Below are positions 23,455-32,316 of a DNA stretch of 64,000 bases, one piece after another. This DNA is from Ectothiorhodospiraceae bacterium (GTDB lineage: Bacteria > Pseudomonadota > Gammaproteobacteria > HK1), in contig JACKNM010000019.1 of NCBI GenBank assembly GCA_024234875.1, forward strand, positions 1 through 64,000. Direction: 5' to 3'. A program made the translations under genes and the position numbers. The notes under the pieces were generated by a model that saw only the letters and a list, made by a program, of their open reading frames with translations, had not been told where the DNA came from and ran no database searches. The first letter of the stretch is position 1. Each line of letters starts with the position of its first letter.

Positions 23455-24893
23455 TATCCGGCGCAGATCCCCGGCCGGTGCGACGACCACGGCTGCACCG
23501 CCTCGAGCTGCGAGGCGACGCGCAGCAGCGTCCCCTCCGCGCCCATTCGGCCGACCAGGTGCACGCCGACCGGGAGGTCGTCGGGCGTCCAGTGCGTGGG
23601 CACCGAGATCGCCGGCTGCCCGCTCGCGTTGCTGACCCAGGTGAAGGGCGAGAAGCGTGCGGTGCGCCGGCGCAGCTCGAACGGGTCGCCGCCGGTGTGC
23701 ACCAGGGTGCCGAGCGCGACCGGGGGCTCGCCGAGCGTCGGCGTCAGCCAGAGATCGTGGTCGTCGAAGAACGCGCCGAGATCGCGCACCGCGCGCTGCA
23801 GGTCCTGGAGCGCGAGCAGGTAGTCGGCCGCACCGAGGCGTCGGCCGCGCTCGGCGAAGGCCCAGACGAAGGGCTCGAAGTGTTGCTCGGAGAGCGGCTT
23901 GCCGGTGCGCCGAGCCCAGTCCGCCATCGCCCAGGCATTGCCGGCGGAGAGGATGGTGGTGAAGCGTTGCCACATGGTCTCGGCGTCATAGCGCGGCGCG
24001 GCTTCCTCGACGTGATGCCCGAGCGAGGCGAGCGCCTCGGCGGTCGCGCGCACCGCGGTGGCGCACTCCGGGTGGACCGGGTCGCCGAGGGGGGTGGTGA
24101 GCGTGAATCCGATGCGGAGCGGCCGTCCCTCCCGCCCCACCTCCTCGGCGAACGGCCGCTCCGGGGCGGGCGCGAGGTAGGGCTCGCCGTTGCCCGGCGC
24201 GGAGACCGCGTCGAGCAGGACGGCGGTGTCACGCACCGTGCGCGTGAGCGCGAGCTCCGACACCATGCCGGAGAACAGCTCGCCGTAGTGCGGGCCGAGG
24301 GTCACCCGTCCCCGGCTCGGCTTGAGCCCGACCAGCCCGCAGCAAGAGGCTGGAATACGGATCGACCCGCCGGCGTCGTTGCCGTGGGCCATCGGCACGA
24401 TGCGTGCCGCGACCGCGGCGCCCGCGCCACCGCTCGACCCACCCGGCGTGCGCTCGGGGTTCCAGGGATTGCGAGTGGGTCCGAACAGGCGAGGCTCGGT
24501 GGTCGCGCCGACCGCGAACTCCGGGGTGTTGGTCTTGCCGATGAACACCAGGCCCGCGCGTCGGAAGCGCTGCACCAGCGCGCTGTCCTCGTGCGGGACG
24601 TAGTCGGCGAGATAGGCGGTGCCCTCGGTGAGCGGCACCCCCGCCACCTCGGCCAGGAAGTCCTTCATCAGGAACGGAACCCCGGCGAAGGGACCATCGC
24701 CGAGCGGCGCCCGGGCTGCCTCGCGTGCCGAGTCGAACATCTCGAGCACCACCGCGTTGAGGCTGGCGTTGACCTGCTCGACACGGTCGATTGCCGCCTC
24801 CACCGCCTCGGTGGCGCTCAGCTCCCCGCGGCGGACGAGCGCCGCGGTGGCGGTGGCGTCGAGGTCGGCGAGCTCGCGGGCGTTGATGGCCAT
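23454..24893 (-). CDS. amidase signature family hydrolase
   Basis: A 479-residue amidase with the Ser-cisSer-Lys triad visible: Lys77 in VPFLMKDFLAEV, the Gly/Ser loop TPGGSSGGAGAAVAA (Ser153/154) and nucleophile Ser177 in NDAGGSIRIPAS. The C-terminal end matches small-molecule amidases (SNASGQPAISVPTHWTPDDLPVGVHLVG). The ATG at 24893 starts the homologous part; an extra 67 residues upstream are not family-like. It is divergent from the PrpD-like gene. Substrate unknown; it is not an obvious GatA because gatB and gatC are absent. Confidence 0.9.
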   Translation of the reverse strand: MAINARELADLDATATAALVRRGELSATEAVEAAIDRVEQVNASLNAVVLEMFDSAREAARAPLGDGPFAGVPFLMKDFLAEVAGVPLTEGTAYLADYVPHEDSALVQRFRRAGLVFIGKTNTPEFAVGATTEPRLFGPTRNPWNPERTPGGSSGGAGAAVAARIVPMAHGNDAGGSIRIPASCCGLVGLKPSRGRVTLGPHYGELFSGMVSELALTRTVRDTAVLLDAVSAPGNGEPYLAPAPERPFAEEVGREGRPLRIGFTLTTPLGDPVHPECATAVRATAEALASLGHHVEEAAPRYDAETMWQRFTTILSAGNAWAMADWARRTGKPLSEQHFEPFVWAFAERGRRLGAADYLLALQDLQRAVRDLGAFFDDHDLWLTPTLGEPPVALGTLVHTGGDPFELRRRTARFSPFTWVSNASGQPAISVPTHWTPDDLPVGVHLVGRMGAEGTLLRVASQLEAVQPWSSHRPGICAG

Positions 24894-24978
24894 GGCGAAT
24901 CTCCGGGTGAGGGACGGTGGTGATGCTGCCCTCGCCGGGGTGAGCGGTGCAACACGCGCCGACGATGGTCGATGGCGG

Positions 24979-25007
24979 TTGAAGCGGTACGGTCGCTCCG
25001 CTTTAAT
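24979..25007 (+). promoter_or_regulatory. sigma-70 promoter of the PrpD-like gene
   Basis: TTGAAG at 24979-24984 and TTTAAT at 25002-25007, spacing exactly 17. The start point would be near 25014, giving a leader of about 30 bases with AGGAG at 25033-25037 before the ATG. This is among the best sigma-70 matches in the window. Confidence 0.65.
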
Positions 25008-25045
25008 CGCCGGCCCGGTCCACGTCCGGGTCAGGAGCTCCCGCG

Positions 25046-26569
25046 ATGCAGACCCACACCGTGCGCGTGCATCCCGAGCGCGACCGCCTGCCACGCGAGC
25101 GGCAGCTCGCGTGGCGAATGGCGCGCGTCGCGACCGACCCGGTTCCGGTCGAGCCCGCGGTGGCGGAGATGATCGTCAACCGGCTGGTGGACAATGTCGC
25201 GGTGGCGGTGGCGGCGCTCGATCGCCGCCCGGTCGCGGTCGCGCGCGCCCAGGCGCTCGCGCGTCCCGCCACGAACGGTGGCGCGAACGTCCTCGGGCTC
25301 GGCATCGCACGCCGCTTCGCGCCCGAGTGGGCTGCCTGGGCCAACGCCACCGCGGTGCGTGAGCTCGACTTCCACGACACCTTCCTCGCCGCCGACTACT
25401 CCCACCCCGGCGACACCATCGCGCCGATCCTCGCCGTCGCCCAGCATCTCGGCCTCGACGGCGCGGCGACGGTGCGTGGCATCGCCACCGCCTACGAGAT
25501 CCAGATCGCGCTGGTGAAGGGGATCTGCCTCCACGCCCACAAGATCGATCACGTCGCGCACCTCGCGCCGGCGATCGCCGCGGGGCTCGGCGCGGCCCTC
25601 GGGCTCGGCACCGAGGGCGTGCACCAGGCGATACAACAGGCGCTCCACGTCAACACCGCCACCCGGCAATCGCGCAAGGGCGAGATCTCGAGTTGGAAAG
25701 CGTTCGCGCCGGCGCACGCGGCGAAGACCGCCATCGAGGCGGTCGACCGGGCGATGCGCGGCGAGGGAGCGCCGTCGCCGATCTACGAGGGCGAGGATGC
25801 GGTGATTGCCTGGCTGCTCGACGGTCCGAGCGCGGAGTACGTCGTGACGCTGCCCGAGCCCGGCGAGCCGAAGCGGCTGATTCTCGAGAGCTACACCAAG
25901 GCCCATTCGGCCGAGTACCAGGCGCAGGCGCTCATCGATCTCGCGTCTCGTCTCGGGGCCGAGGTCGAGGCGCGAACGCGTGGCGATTGGGATCGCGTGC
26001 GCGAGGTGGTGGTCCATACCAGCCACCACACCCACCACGTGATCGGCTCGGGCGCGAACGACCCGCAGAAGACCGACCCGGGCGCGAGCCGGGAGACGCT
26101 CGACCACTCGATCCTCTACATCCTCGCGGTCGCTCTCCAGGACCGTCGCTGGCATCACGTCGACAGCTATCTCCCCGAGCGCGCGCGCCGCGCCGACACG
26201 GTGCGGCTCTGGCACCGCATCCGCACTGTCGAGGACGCGCAGTGGACGCGGCGCTACCACGCGGTCGATGCGCGCGAGAAGGCGTTCGGCGGGCGAGTGG
26301 TGGTCACGCTCGACGACGGCAGCGTGATCGAGGGCGAGCAGGCGCTCGCCGACGCGCACGCCTTCGGTCGTCGACCCTTCGCGCGCGCCGACTACGTGGC
26401 GAAGTTCGAGACGCTCGCCGGCCCGATGATCGAGCCGACCGAGCGCGCGCGGTTTCTCGATGTCGCCACCTCCCTACCGACCCTTCCGGCCGGGCGGCTC
26501 GGTGAGATCGGCATCGAGGCACCGCCCGACCGGGTGGCAGTCGAGCACCTGCCCGCCGGGCTGCTCTAG
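25046..26569 (+). CDS. MmgE/PrpD family protein (2-methylcitrate dehydratase-like)
   Basis: A 507-residue protein with the length and sequence character of PrpD, the cofactor-free 2-methylcitrate dehydratase of propionate breakdown: VDNVAVAVAALDRRPVAVARAQAL, VRELDFHDTFLAADYSHPGDTIAPILAV, HVNTATRQSRKGEISSWKAFAPAHAAK. The start is supported by AGGAG eight bases upstream. No prpB or prpC is adjacent, so a role in another hydratase reaction is possible. It ends 18 bases before repeat R4. Confidence 0.85.
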   Translation: MQTHTVRVHPERDRLPRERQLAWRMARVATDPVPVEPAVAEMIVNRLVDNVAVAVAALDRRPVAVARAQALARPATNGGANVLGLGIARRFAPEWAAWANATAVRELDFHDTFLAADYSHPGDTIAPILAVAQHLGLDGAATVRGIATAYEIQIALVKGICLHAHKIDHVAHLAPAIAAGLGAALGLGTEGVHQAIQQALHVNTATRQSRKGEISSWKAFAPAHAAKTAIEAVDRAMRGEGAPSPIYEGEDAVIAWLLDGPSAEYVVTLPEPGEPKRLILESYTKAHSAEYQAQALIDLASRLGAEVEARTRGDWDRVREVVVHTSHHTHHVIGSGANDPQKTDPGASRETLDHSILYILAVALQDRRWHHVDSYLPERARRADTVRLWHRIRTVEDAQWTRRYHAVDAREKAFGGRVVVTLDDGSVIEGEQALADAHAFGRRPFARADYVAKFETLAGPMIEPTERARFLDVATSLPTLPAGRLGEIGIEAPPDRVAVEHLPAGLL

Positions 26570-26587
26570 CAGAGCCCGGCAGAGCCC

Positions 26588-26764
26588 GGGGTCGGACCAA
26601 CCTAGGTTTCTGATTGTGTTGCGGTTTCTCGCGCGCCAGGCAGGCCGTGCCCCGGCGCGTGGGCTCCGATCGCGCCATCGTGCCTGGCGAGTCGGAACTG
26701 GCGAGTCGGACGCGGGCCGCGCAGTTTGTTCAACGAATTCAAAGACCTGAGTTGGTCCGACCCC
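26588..26764. repeat. interspersed element R4 with 17-bp terminal inverted repeats
   Basis: The left arm GGGGTCGGACCAACCTA (slightly changed) begins at 26588 and the perfect right arm TGAGTTGGTCCGACCCC ends at 26764; total 177 bp. It lies between the convergent PrpD-like and acyl-CoA dehydrogenase genes. The interior contains its own inverted stretches (GCCAGGCA/TGCCTGGC). Confidence 0.92.
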
Positions 26765-26771
26765 GGGCGTC

Positions 26772-27962
26772 TCAGTACGAGCGGGGCATCCCCAGCACGT
26801 GCTGGCCGATGAAGTTGAGGATCATGTTCGACGACACCGGCGCAATCAGCGACAGGCGTGACTCGCGCCACTTGCGCTCGATGTCGTACTCGCGCGCGAA
26901 GCTGAACCCGCCGTGGGTGTTCATGCACGCCTCCGCCGCGGCCCACGCGGCCTCCGAGGAGAGCAGGCGCGCCATGTTGGCCTCGGCCCCGCACGGCAGC
27001 CCGGCATCGAACATCGCGGTCGCCTTGCGCACCATCAGGTCGGCCGCCTCGAGCCGCGCGTGGGCGTGGGCGATCGGGAACTGAACGCCCTGGTTCTGCC
27101 CGATCGGGCGGCCGAACACGACGCGCTCCTTGGCGTAGGCGGTCGCCTTGTCGACGAAGTAGCGACCGTTGCCGATCGCCTCCGACGCGGTGAGGCAACG
27201 CTCCGCGTTCATGCCGTCCAGGATGTAGCGAAAACCCCTGCCTTCCTCGCCGATCAGCGAGTCGGCGGGAATCGGCACGTCGTCGAAGAACACCTCGCAG
27301 GTGTTGTGGTTGATCATCGCGTCGATGGGACGGATGGTGCAGCCGTTGGCCTGCGCGTCACGCAGATCGATCAGGAACACCGACAGCCCGTCGGTTCGCC
27401 GCTTCACCTCCTCGACCGGGGTGGTCCGAGCCAGCAACAGCATCAGATCGGAGTGAGCGGCACGGCTCGTCCAGACCTTCTGCCCGCGCACCACGTAGCC
27501 ATCGTCGGTGCGAATGGCGCGGGTCTTGAGCTGGGTGGTGTCGGAGCCGGTGGTCGGCTCGGTGACGCCGAAGGCCTGGAGCCTCAGCTCGCCGCGTGCG
27601 ATGGCGGGAAGGAAGCGCGCCTTCTGCTCGGGGCTGCCGTGGCGGAGCACGGTCCCCATCGTGTACATCTGCGCGTGTCCCGCGGCTGCGCTGCAGCCCA
27701 TGCGGTTCAACGTCTCGAGAATCGCCGCTCCGCCGCGGATCGGGAGCCCCGCACCGCCGTACTCCTGCGGCACGAGCGCCGCGAGATAGCCGGCCTCGGT
27801 GAGCGCACGGATGAACTCCGTCGGGTAGCTGCGCTCGGGCGGCTCGTCCTCGAGACGGCGCCAGTACTCGCCCGGGAACTTCTCGCACAGGCGCCGGACG
27901 CCCTCACGGATCTCGGGGTAGTCCTCGGCCTCGAGAGACATGCTGACCGCAGCGGACGTCAT
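26772..27962 (-). CDS. acyl-CoA dehydrogenase
   Basis: A 396-residue FAD-dependent acyl-CoA dehydrogenase. Family marks are FGVTEPTTGSDTTQLKTRA, GQKVWTSRAAHSDLMLLLART, EGRGFRYILDGMNAERCL, AYAKERVVFGRPIGQNQGVQFPIA and NTHGGFSFAREYDIERKWRESRL. I used the ATG at 27962, which has GAGGAG about nine bases upstream; an ATG at 27941 (MSLEAEDYPEI) is the alternative. It is divergent from the CaiB-type CoA-transferase gene, suggesting one acyl-CoA pathway. Substrate not deducible. Confidence 0.92.
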   Translation of the reverse strand: MTSAAVSMSLEAEDYPEIREGVRRLCEKFPGEYWRRLEDEPPERSYPTEFIRALTEAGYLAALVPQEYGGAGLPIRGGAAILETLNRMGCSAAAGHAQMYTMGTVLRHGSPEQKARFLPAIARGELRLQAFGVTEPTTGSDTTQLKTRAIRTDDGYVVRGQKVWTSRAAHSDLMLLLARTTPVEEVKRRTDGLSVFLIDLRDAQANGCTIRPIDAMINHNTCEVFFDDVPIPADSLIGEEGRGFRYILDGMNAERCLTASEAIGNGRYFVDKATAYAKERVVFGRPIGQNQGVQFPIAHAHARLEAADLMVRKATAMFDAGLPCGAEANMARLLSSEAAWAAAEACMNTHGGFSFAREYDIERKWRESRLSLIAPVSSNMILNFIGQHVLGMPRSY

Positions 27963-28038
27963 CACCACTCACTCCTCGCTCCTCGCCGGCGCGCGATCAT
28001 GGCACAGCCCAGCCCCGTGGCCGCGCCGAGGCGAGGAC

Positions 28039-28044
28039 TATAAT
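28039..28044 (+). promoter_or_regulatory. consensus -10 box before the CoA-transferase gene
   Basis: A perfect TATAAT in GC-rich surroundings, 28 bases before the GTG at 28073 and followed by a GGAGG ribosome site. The -35 region (around 28016-28021) does not match the consensus, so an activator may be needed. Confidence 0.5.
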
Positions 28045-28072
28045 CGGGCCGCCGCCCCCGGAGGACCGCCCC

Positions 28073-29242
28073 GTGCCCGCAGATCGTCCGTCCGACCGCC
28101 CTGCGACCAGCGCCGTTGCACCGCTCGCCAACATCAAGGTGGTGGAGCTCGGCACCAGCGTCGCAGCGCCCTATGCGGCGTGGATCCTCGCCGCGCTGGG
28201 CGCCGACGTGATCAAGGTCGAGCGCCCCGAGGTCGGCGACGACGCGCGCCAGTGGGGACGGATGTTCCCCGACGGCACCGGCTCGTACTTCGCGGCGTTG
28301 AACCGGGACAAGCGAGGCATCGTGGTGGACCTCGAGGATCCGGACGAGCTCGCATGGCTGCGCCGGCTCTGCATCGAGGAGGCGGACGTGGTGCTGCAGA
28401 ACATGCGCCCGGGGAAGATCGACAAGCACGGGCTCGGGGCGCATGCGCTGCGAGCGGAGAATCCGCGCCTCGTCTACTGCAACATGGGTGCGTTCGGCGC
28501 GCGTGGCCCGCTCGCAGACCGCCCGGGCTACGACCCGCTGATGCAGGCCTACGGCGGCATCATGAGCGTCACCGGTGAGGAGGGTCGACCGCCGATCCGC
28601 GTCGGCACCTCGATCATCGACATGGGTACCGGGATGTGGAGTGTGATCGGCATCCTGAGCGCACTCAAACGTCGTGCCGAGACGGGCGAGGGATGCGTCG
28701 TCGACACCTCGCTCTACGAGACCTCGCTCGGTTGGGTCGCCCACCTCGCCTCGACGGTGCAGGCGACCGGCGAGAATCCCGAGCGCCAGGGCTCCGGCGC
28801 GCGTGGCATGGCGCCGTACCAGGCCTACGAGTGCGCCGACGGTTGGCTGGTCGTCGCGGCTCCGAACGACCGGCTGTTCGCGCGCCTGTGCGCCGTGCTC
28901 GAGTGCTCGGCGCTCCCGGCCGATCCACGCTTCGCCACCAACCAGCTCCGGTTCCAGAACCTGGATCAGCTCAACGCGGTGATTGCACCGCGGATTCGCG
29001 CCGAGAGCCGTGAGACCTGGCGCGCCCGGCTCGAGGCGGCCGGGGTGCCGAACGCGCCGGTGCGGACGATTCTCGAGGTGATGGCCGACGAGCAGGCGCG
29101 CGCGCTCGGGATGCTCCAGCAACTGCCGGGATGTGATCTCGAGCTGATGGGCGCGCCGCTTAGCTTCGACGGCGAGCGCCCGCCGCTTCGCCGCCACGCG
29201 CCGCGTCTCGGCGAGCACGACGCGGAGATCAAGGGCGGCTGA
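28073..29242 (+). CDS. CaiB/BaiF family (class III) CoA-transferase
   Basis: A 389-residue class III CoA-transferase. It begins LANIKVVELGTSVAAPYAAWILAALGADVIKVE, has FAALNRDKRGIVVDL, the catalytic Asp183 in SIIDMGTGMW, GYDPLMQAYGGIMSVTG and GMAPYQAYECADGWLVVAAPND. The GTG start has GGAGG about nine bases upstream. It could activate a carboxylic acid for the adjacent divergent acyl-CoA dehydrogenase. The PhyH-type oxygenase follows 56 bases downstream. Confidence 0.93.
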   Translation: MPADRPSDRPATSAVAPLANIKVVELGTSVAAPYAAWILAALGADVIKVERPEVGDDARQWGRMFPDGTGSYFAALNRDKRGIVVDLEDPDELAWLRRLCIEEADVVLQNMRPGKIDKHGLGAHALRAENPRLVYCNMGAFGARGPLADRPGYDPLMQAYGGIMSVTGEEGRPPIRVGTSIIDMGTGMWSVIGILSALKRRAETGEGCVVDTSLYETSLGWVAHLASTVQATGENPERQGSGARGMAPYQAYECADGWLVVAAPNDRLFARLCAVLECSALPADPRFATNQLRFQNLDQLNAVIAPRIRAESRETWRARLEAAGVPNAPVRTILEVMADEQARALGMLQQLPGCDLELMGAPLSFDGERPPLRRHAPRLGEHDAEIKGG

Positions 29243-29298
29243 GCTGGCCGCGGGTCGAGCCCGACGTCGCCGAGACTCGAAGCCAACGGAGTGCATCG

Positions 29299-30135
29299 AT
29301 GCAGATCGAACGTGTCGCAGCCGACGAGGTGTCCGCGCACTATCGCGAGCACGGCTTCGCGGTCCCGCGCTATCGGTTGCCGCCGACGCGACTGGCCGCG
29401 TTGCAGGCGCTCGCAGCGCGGCTCATCGACGACAACCGCCATCTCGGTGACCAGCCGATGGTCTGCCCGCACGTGCCCGGCGGCGGTGTGCAGGGGCTCA
29501 AGGGCGATCGCGCGTGGCTCGCGATCTCGCTCGAGCCCGCGATCCTCGACCTCGTCGAGTCGGTGGTCGGGCCGGACATCATCCTCTGGGGCACGAACCT
29601 GTTCGCCAAGCCCGCGGGCGTCGGCCGGCGGGTTCCGTTCCACCGTGACGGGCGCTACTGGCCGATCGAGCCCCTGGCCTCGGTGACGGTGTGGATCGCG
29701 GTCGAGCGCTGCGATGCCGAGAACGGGTGTCTGCGCGTCGTTCCCGGCTCGCATCGCGCCAGGGCGGTCGGCACCCATTACACCTCGCAGCGCCCCGAGG
29801 ACCTGATTCCCGAGACGCTCGACCCGCGCGAGTACGATGCCGGCTCGGCAGTGGACGTCGTGCTCGAGGCAGGCGAGATGGTGCTCTTCGACGTCTACAC
29901 CATCCACGGCTCGAACCCGAACACGAGCGACCGTCGCCGCATCGGCTACGCCATGCGGTACATGCCGTCGACCAGTCGCTTCGTCCACGACGCGGCCGAG
30001 CGCCGGGACCAGCCGTCCAGCGCCCACCACACCCGACCGCTGTTCCTGGTGCGCGGGACCGATCGGTGCGGCGCCAACGACTTCCGCACCGGCCACCCGG
30101 AAGGCTCCCTCGGTCTGCCCCCCTACTCGGAGTGA
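29299..30135 (+). CDS. phytanoyl-CoA dioxygenase (PhyH) family protein
   Basis: A 278-residue Fe(II)/2-oxoglutarate oxygenase. The iron ligands are visible: His115 and Asp117 in VPFHRDGRYW and His203 in YTIHGSNPN, with the 2-oxoglutarate-binding arginines in RRRIGYAMRY. Other family sequence: ENGCLRVVPGSHRA. It may hydroxylate a CoA-linked or free small molecule in the pathway of its neighbours. The 3' end converges on the sulfotransferase gene 21 bases away. Confidence 0.9.
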   Translation: MQIERVAADEVSAHYREHGFAVPRYRLPPTRLAALQALAARLIDDNRHLGDQPMVCPHVPGGGVQGLKGDRAWLAISLEPAILDLVESVVGPDIILWGTNLFAKPAGVGRRVPFHRDGRYWPIEPLASVTVWIAVERCDAENGCLRVVPGSHRARAVGTHYTSQRPEDLIPETLDPREYDAGSAVDVVLEAGEMVLFDVYTIHGSNPNTSDRRRIGYAMRYMPSTSRFVHDAAERRDQPSSAHHTRPLFLVRGTDRCGANDFRTGHPEGSLGLPPYSE

Positions 30136-30139
30136 CCGG

Positions 30140-30156
30140 CTCGCGCGGGCCGCGAG
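30140..30156. terminator. short hairpin between convergent genes
   Basis: CTCGCG and CGCGAG (30140-30145 and 30151-30156) form a perfect 6-bp stem with a 5-base loop in the 21-bp gap between the PhyH and sulfotransferase stops. It is usable from either strand, but no T-run follows. Confidence 0.4.
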
Positions 30157-30972
30157 CTACGCCGCCAGTCTTCGGCCGTCGCGGCCGGCGGCGTGTAACC
30201 GATCGGCCAGCTCGTCACACAGCGCTCTGATCTCGGGGTCGATGTCGCGAACCGCCTTCTTGCCGATCGAGCGCGGATGTACTCCAGCCGCCATCCGCCC
30301 GCTCACCGCGAGGCCGAGGAACCGCGTAATCAGCTCGCACTCGCGCCTGGGTGACCGGACCAGATCCTCGTACCTCAGCACCAGCGTACGGCCGTCGCGC
30401 AGCAGGTCCTGCCGGAACAGCAAGCTGTTGCGCAAGAACCAGATCAGTGCCCGTGCGCTCGCGTCATCGATCCCGCGTCCGTGATGCCGCGATATCGAGG
30501 CCAGATCCTGATCGGAGAGATTCTCGCGCCGCCAGCCGGCTCGACCGGGCTCCTCGAGGACCAGGCGAAGATACTCGCAGTGCTCCCGGAAGTTCTCGAG
30601 CGACGAGTTGACGACGTCGTCGCACGACCGATGGATCCAGATCGATCTGGCGGTCGGAAACCGGTTGAGGATGGCTCGGGCGCGCTGGCTGTCGGAGATG
30701 CACTTGAAGACGATGCTCGATGCTCTCGAGCGGCCGATCAGCCGCTCGATGTGCGCATCGTCCTTCAAGACGTAGTCCCGGAATGCCTCGTCGTCGTACT
30801 CGTGCAGGCATTCGACACGGGGGTGGCGCTCGAGCAATCTGGCCAGCATGTTGGTGCCCGATCGCTGGGCACCGAACACGAACACTGGCGTCGCCGCGTG
30901 GCGGGCAGCTCCGCCGAGGCAGAGCCGAACTCGTTTGAGCCGCTTCGCCAGTTGCTCTCGTCTCGTCAGCAT
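30157..30972 (-). CDS. sulfotransferase family protein
   Basis: A 271-residue protein with the PAPS-binding 5'-phosphosulfate loop VFVFGAQRSGTNML (about 30-43) and the 3'-phosphate motif WIHRSCDDVVNSSLENF. The rest resembles bacterial carbohydrate or lipid sulfotransferases without a closer match. I chose the ATG at 30972; earlier starts add 29 residues. The coding sequence is visibly less GC-rich than its neighbours, which may indicate transfer. The 171 bases between it and the denD-like stop contain nothing I can name. Confidence 0.82.
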   Translation of the reverse strand: MLTRREQLAKRLKRVRLCLGGAARHAATPVFVFGAQRSGTNMLARLLERHPRVECLHEYDDEAFRDYVLKDDAHIERLIGRSRASSIVFKCISDSQRARAILNRFPTARSIWIHRSCDDVVNSSLENFREHCEYLRLVLEEPGRAGWRRENLSDQDLASISRHHGRGIDDASARALIWFLRNSLLFRQDLLRDGRTLVLRYEDLVRSPRRECELITRFLGLAVSGRMAAGVHPRSIGKKAVRDIDPEIRALCDELADRLHAAGRDGRRLAA

Positions 30973-31143
30973 GACCAGGTCACCCGGGGTCGACCACGCA
31001 AAGTCGATCCGGAGTGTGATCAGCGACGATGAAGCGCGTGTGACAACCGACGCGCCCACGCATGGGCGTCGCGGTGGTTCCGGCTCCGGGCGGATCGCGC
31101 CGCGGGGGCTGCGGCGCTTTCCCCTGTCGCGCCGGTCCCGCGC

Positions 31144-32121
31144 CTAGGCGGCGATCTTCCCGCCGAGCTCGTCCTCGACGTGGGCGCGGATGATGGCCTC
31201 GAAGCTCGCGTCCGGCTCGAAGCCGAGCGCGAGCGATCGGCGGGCGTCGAATCGGCGCGGCCAGCCGGCGACGATGCCCTGGATGAACGCATCCGGCTCG
31301 CGGCGGATGCGTGCGACCACCGCGTCACCGGCCACCGCACGGAGTGCCGCGACCTGCTCGCCCACGGTCACCGCGAGCCCCGGCATGGTGAGATTGCGGC
31401 GGGGACCGAGGGCGTCGCCCTCGATGGTGGCGGCGCGGAGCAGGAAGCCGACCGCGGCGCGCGGGCTCGCGTGCCAGTGCATGACGTCGTCGGAGACCGG
31501 CAACACCGCCTCGTGGCCGGCCAGCGGCTCGCGGATGATGTTCGAGAAGAAGCCGGAGGCGGCCTTGTTCGGCTTGCCCGGGCGCACGCAGATGGTCGGC
31601 AACCGGATACCGACGCCGTCGAGGAACCCCTTGCGGGTGTAGTCCGCCAGCAGCAGCTCACCGATCGCCTTCTGCGTGCCATAGGACGTGAGCGGGGTGG
31701 TGAAGTACTCGTCCGGGATCGCCTCCGGGAACGGCGCGCCGAACACCGCGATCGAGCTGGTGAACACCACCCGCGGGTGGATTCCGGCCGCCCGAATGGC
31801 GGCGAGCAGGCGCTGCGTGCCCTCGAGGTTGATGCGGTAACCCTTGTCGAAGTCCTGCTCGGCCTCGCCGGAGACGATCGCCGCGAGGTGGAAGACGACG
31901 TCCGGCCGCCCGGCGACGATGCGCTCGCACTCCCCCGCCGCCGGGAGGTCGCCGGTCATCACCTCGACCGGGAACCGCGCCCCGGCCGGCGCGGTGGCCG
32001 GCACCACGTCGTAGAGGGTGAGGGCCGAGATCGCCTTGCCCCCCAGCTCGCCGTCGCGCGCCAGTCGCTCCGCGAGCTTGCGCCCGACCATGCCGGCGCC
32101 GCCGAGGATCACCACCTTCAT
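31144..32121 (-). CDS. denD: NAD-dependent epimerase/dehydratase, D-erythronate dehydrogenase-like
   Basis: A 325-residue extended SDR protein. The Rossmann motif is VVILGGAGMVGRKLAERL; the catalytic Ser and YxxxK appear as FTSSIAVFG and TSYGTQKAIGE. The stretches SGFFSNIIREPLAGHEAVLPV and MHWHASPRAAVGFLLRAATI closely resemble D-erythronate dehydrogenases (DenD). The usual partners (otnK, otnC/denC, otnI) are not nearby, so the symbol is tentative. The ATG at 32121 starts directly at the Rossmann strand. Confidence 0.75.
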   Translation of the reverse strand: MKVVILGGAGMVGRKLAERLARDGELGGKAISALTLYDVVPATAPAGARFPVEVMTGDLPAAGECERIVAGRPDVVFHLAAIVSGEAEQDFDKGYRINLEGTQRLLAAIRAAGIHPRVVFTSSIAVFGAPFPEAIPDEYFTTPLTSYGTQKAIGELLLADYTRKGFLDGVGIRLPTICVRPGKPNKAASGFFSNIIREPLAGHEAVLPVSDDVMHWHASPRAAVGFLLRAATIEGDALGPRRNLTMPGLAVTVGEQVAALRAVAGDAVVARIRREPDAFIQGIVAGWPRRFDARRSLALGFEPDASFEAIIRAHVEDELGGKIAA

Positions 32122-32316
32122 CTCGCTACCCCCTGTCGTGTCGAAGTGCACTCTCGCGAAGATCGGCGATCATGGGCGCGATGCGCCCGGCGCTCAAGCG
32201 TCGGGCTGCCCCGGCGCAGGGCGGGGAATGGGTCGTGTCAGGTAGCGTTGGCGATGCCGCCGGTGGGTACGCGGGCGCCGCGGCGTGACCGGCGGACCCG
32301 CGTGGGAAGAGACGAC

